Assembly (NCBI GenBank): GCA_964468435.1
Contig: CAYXVE010000006.1
Location: 1 to 64,000, forward strand
Direction of reading: 5' to 3'
Length of the DNA stretch: 64,000 bases
Origin: JBCCTX01 sp964468435
GTDB lineage: Bacteria; Bacteroidota; Bacteroidia; J057
The notes below the pieces were generated by a model that searched no databases, was not told the DNA's origin, and worked only from the letters and a program-made list of their open reading frames with translations. A program made the translations under genes and the position numbers. The number at the start of each line of letters is the position of its first letter. Position 1 is the stretch's first letter. Shown here piece by piece: positions 61,949 through 64,000 of the stretch.

Positions 61949-63030
61949 CAAATACAGATTCTATGGAGCTCTTACATGAATCCATTTCAGTAGAAAAGGT
62001 AGCTCATTCACGTATTGACGAGATTGACATGGATCAGATCCCTTTTGGCAGGGTTTTCAGTGATCACATGCTCATGGCACATTATCAAGCTGGTAGATGG
62101 GAACAACCTGTTATTAAACCTTATAATAATTTGTCGTTGGCTCCAAGTGTATGTGCACTTCATTATGGTCAGTCCGTATTTGAGGGACTTAAAGCTCAAC
62201 TTTCTCCTCAAGGACACCCCATTCTCTTCCGTCCGGGTGAAAATCACAAGCGCATGAACCGATCTGCCTACAGACTATGTATGCCTGAAATACCTTCATC
62301 CTTGTTTGTGGATGGATTAAAGGAACTTGTAAAAATTGACAAATCATGGATTCCGCCTTCAGATAAAGGCTCGTTGTACATTCGGCCATTATATTTTGCT
62401 ACTGATGAATATGTGGGCATTCGGCCATCAGATAGCTATATCTTTACTATTTTCTCTTGTCCTGTTGGAGCCTATTACAGCAAACCTGTGAGCCTGCTCA
62501 CAAGTCGTGAATATGTACGTGCTGCTCAGGGGGGAACCGGTAGCGCAAAGTGTGCTGGAAACTACGCTGGGTCGATTCTGCCGGACCAGATTGCCAAGTC
62601 CCATGGATATGATAATGTTTTGTGGCTGGATGCCAAAACACATACTTACATTGAGGAATGCGGCACCATGAACGTGTTTTTTGTCATTGACAAGAAAGTA
62701 ATCACTTCCCCTTTGACAGGAACTATTCTCCCAGGCATTAATCGCAATAGCGTGATCCATCTTCTTAAAGATCATGGATATAACGTCGAGGAAAGACCTC
62801 TTTCCATTTTTGAGGTAGAAAGTGCCTACGAGCAAGGTAGCTTAACAGAGGTTTTCGGAGCAGGAACGGCTGCCACAATTGCTCATGTAGACAGAATCGG
62901 TTTTGCCGGGAGGGACATGGTATTACCTCCACCTGAGCAACAACCCATCAGCGCCTGGCTAAGAAAAACCCTTCAGGATATTAAAACTGGAAGTACAAAA
63001 GATCCTTATGGTTGGACCATCCGTCTATAG
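61945..63030 (+). CDS. ilvE: Branched-chain amino acid aminotransferase
   Basis: The 361-residue fold-type IV PLP enzyme is the longer (BCAT type II) form. Conserved parts are LHYGQSVFEGLKAQLSPQGH, FRPGENHKRMNRSAYRLCMP, IRPLYFATDEYVGIRPSDSY, the Schiff-base Lys in GGTGSAKCAGNYAGSILPDQ (about residue 200), and YIEECGTMNVFFVIDKKV. It interconverts Leu, Ile and Val with their keto acids. It is coupled to the upstream small membrane protein by a 4-bp overlap. Confidence 0.97.
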   Translation: MTNTDSMELLHESISVEKVAHSRIDEIDMDQIPFGRVFSDHMLMAHYQAGRWEQPVIKPYNNLSLAPSVCALHYGQSVFEGLKAQLSPQGHPILFRPGENHKRMNRSAYRLCMPEIPSSLFVDGLKELVKIDKSWIPPSDKGSLYIRPLYFATDEYVGIRPSDSYIFTIFSCPVGAYYSKPVSLLTSREYVRAAQGGTGSAKCAGNYAGSILPDQIAKSHGYDNVLWLDAKTHTYIEECGTMNVFFVIDKKVITSPLTGTILPGINRNSVIHLLKDHGYNVEERPLSIFEVESAYEQGSLTEVFGAGTAATIAHVDRIGFAGRDMVLPPPEQQPISAWLRKTLQDIKTGSTKDPYGWTIRL

Positions 63031-63171
63031 CAAATATTATAGATTAAATGGTTTTTACGAGATTGGCTCAAAAATTAATTGCTACGAAACATCGTTGAAA
63101 ATAAGCTACTTGCCACACGTTGATATATTAATATTTTCCATTTAGACAGTTAAATATCACTTATAAAGATG

Positions 63172-63206
63172 TTGTTTAGCTGCTTCAGGAATTTTAGATA
63201 CATTTG
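63172..63206 (+). promoter_or_regulatory. Promoter of folD
   Basis: TACATTTG at 63199-63206 is a full TAnnTTTG box. GTTGTTTA at 63171-63178 ends exactly 20 nt upstream and supplies a fair -33 element. The start would be near 63213. Confidence 0.65.
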
Positions 63207-63228
63207 AGTGATCAAATCTAACATGACC

Positions 63229-64000
63229 ATGAATATCCTGGACGGTAAGAAGCTGGCACAACAAATCAAATCTGACATAAAAGAGCAGGTTGCAAAACTC
63301 AAAAGTACGGGTTTAAGGGCGCCTCATTTAGTGGCTATCCTTACAGGAGATGATCCCGCTTCTCATACCTATGTGAGACATAAGATCCGTTCGTGCGATT
63401 TTGTGGGAATCACCTCCACTCTAGTAAATCTGCCCAGTGATATTACAGAAGAAAAGCTTCTAGATGCTGTAATTACCAGCAATCAAAATCCCGAAGTAGA
63501 TGGTATTATTGTACAAATGCCGTTGCCGCCTCATATTTCTCAACAAAAAATCATTCAGACGGTAGATCCCTACAAAGATGTAGATGGATTTCATCCCTTC
63601 AATGTGGGAATGCTTACCCAAAACTACTTCCCGACACTTATTCCAGCTACTCCCTCCGGCATACTGGAATTGCTCAGCAGATATAACATACCGACAAAAG
63701 GAAAACACTGTGTTGTTGTAGGGAGAAGCCGAATTGTCGGCAGACCCACATCTATCTTGATGTCCAGAGGAGGATATCCCGGTGAAGCAACTGTGACACT
63801 TTGCCATAAGTACACCCCAGCTGAGGAACTGAAAAAATTATGCCCTTTAGGTGATATCCTGATAGTAGCTGTAGGAAGGCCAGGGTTGATCACAGCAGAT
63901 ATGGTCAAAGAAGGTGCTGTAGTCATTGATGTAGGAATTACCCGGGTAGATGCACCAGGCACCAAGTTGGGATATAGACTCAAAGGGGATGTAGATTTTG
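63229..64000 (+). CDS. folD: Methylenetetrahydrofolate dehydrogenase/cyclohydrolase (3' truncated)
   Basis: The first 257 codons of FolD are present; the window ends before the stop. FolD interconverts methylene-, methenyl- and formyl-THF. Visible are NILDGKKLAQQIKSDIKEQV, AILTGDDPASHTYVRHKIRS (with the active-site Tyr and Lys of YVxxK replaced by YVRHK), DGIIVQMPLPPHISQQKII, DVDGFHPFNVGMLTQ, PATPSGILELLSRYNI and the NADP loop VVVGRSRIVGRPTSILMSRG. An ATG six bases upstream (63223) is an alternative start. Confidence 0.97.
   Translation, partial: MNILDGKKLAQQIKSDIKEQVAKLKSTGLRAPHLVAILTGDDPASHTYVRHKIRSCDFVGITSTLVNLPSDITEEKLLDAVITSNQNPEVDGIIVQMPLPPHISQQKIIQTVDPYKDVDGFHPFNVGMLTQNYFPTLIPATPSGILELLSRYNIPTKGKHCVVVGRSRIVGRPTSILMSRGGYPGEATVTLCHKYTPAEELKKLCPLGDILIVAVGRPGLITADMVKEGAVVIDVGITRVDAPGTKLGYRLKGDVDF

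Overview
The window is a chromosomal segment of a member of the Bacteroidota. Four signs point there: a type IX secretion (T9SS) C-terminal sorting domain on a giant surface protein, a two-component sensor built from Reg_prop repeats plus a Y_Y_Y domain, a run of promoters matching TTTG-N19/20-TAnnTTTG, and lineage-typical families such as DUF4293 and a PorE-like OmpA protein. A Cytophagales-like organism is my guess and is not proven. I see no rRNA, insertion sequence, prophage or CRISPR array. Nearly all DNA is accounted for by single-copy genes in short operons.

Left part (1-14.8 kb): the tail of an unidentified protein, a CsbD-like stress protein, an SH3-domain lipoprotein, and three large proteins on the minus strand. 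These are a 1042-residue propeller histidine kinase, a ~1500-residue T9SS cargo made of carbohydrate-binding, FN3 and ~110-residue repeats, and a 1363-residue N-acetylmuramoyl-alanine amidase with CUB domains.

Middle left (14.7-28 kb, minus strand): a complete ebo cluster in the order eboA-B-C-D-E-F. A SAM methyltransferase precedes it, and a biotin carboxylase and a class V aminotransferase follow it with only 3 and 10 bp gaps. This cluster is widespread, and its chemistry is only partly understood: it is linked to export of a prenylated or cyclised precursor in scytonemin-making cyanobacteria. Upstream lie a DUF58/membrane-protein pair and thyA.

Middle (28-34 kb, mostly plus strand): a YfiT/BstA-like DinB protein, ftsK, lolA, a DUF4293 membrane protein, a stand-alone CBM48 protein and pyrR.

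Core information-processing block (34-49.4 kb, minus strand): tRNA-Thr, tRNA-Tyr, tRNA-Gly and tRNA-Thr precede tuf, followed by tRNA-Trp, secE, nusG, rplK, rplA, rplJ, rplL, rpoB and rpoC. A promoter can be read at the start and a strong terminator at the end. Several intercistronic gaps hold perfect hairpins with no U-tract. rplS, trmD and an Lrp/AsnC regulator sit just upstream.

At 49,535 there is a tRNA-like gene of a strange kind: a good cloverleaf with a class II layout (42-nt branched variable arm), a GUC anticodon, a pyrimidine at position 37, and its own promoter. It is the least explained object in the window.

Right part (49.6-64 kb): a hypothetical protein, a YugP-like zinc peptidase, an MlaE permease whose start has to be corrected past a terminator, a PorE-like OmpA protein, purM, a nucleotide-sugar operon (DegT aminotransferase, UDP-glucose dehydrogenase, UDP-glucuronate decarboxylase, RmlC), waaA, a small membrane protein translationally coupled to ilvE, and the 5' part of folD.
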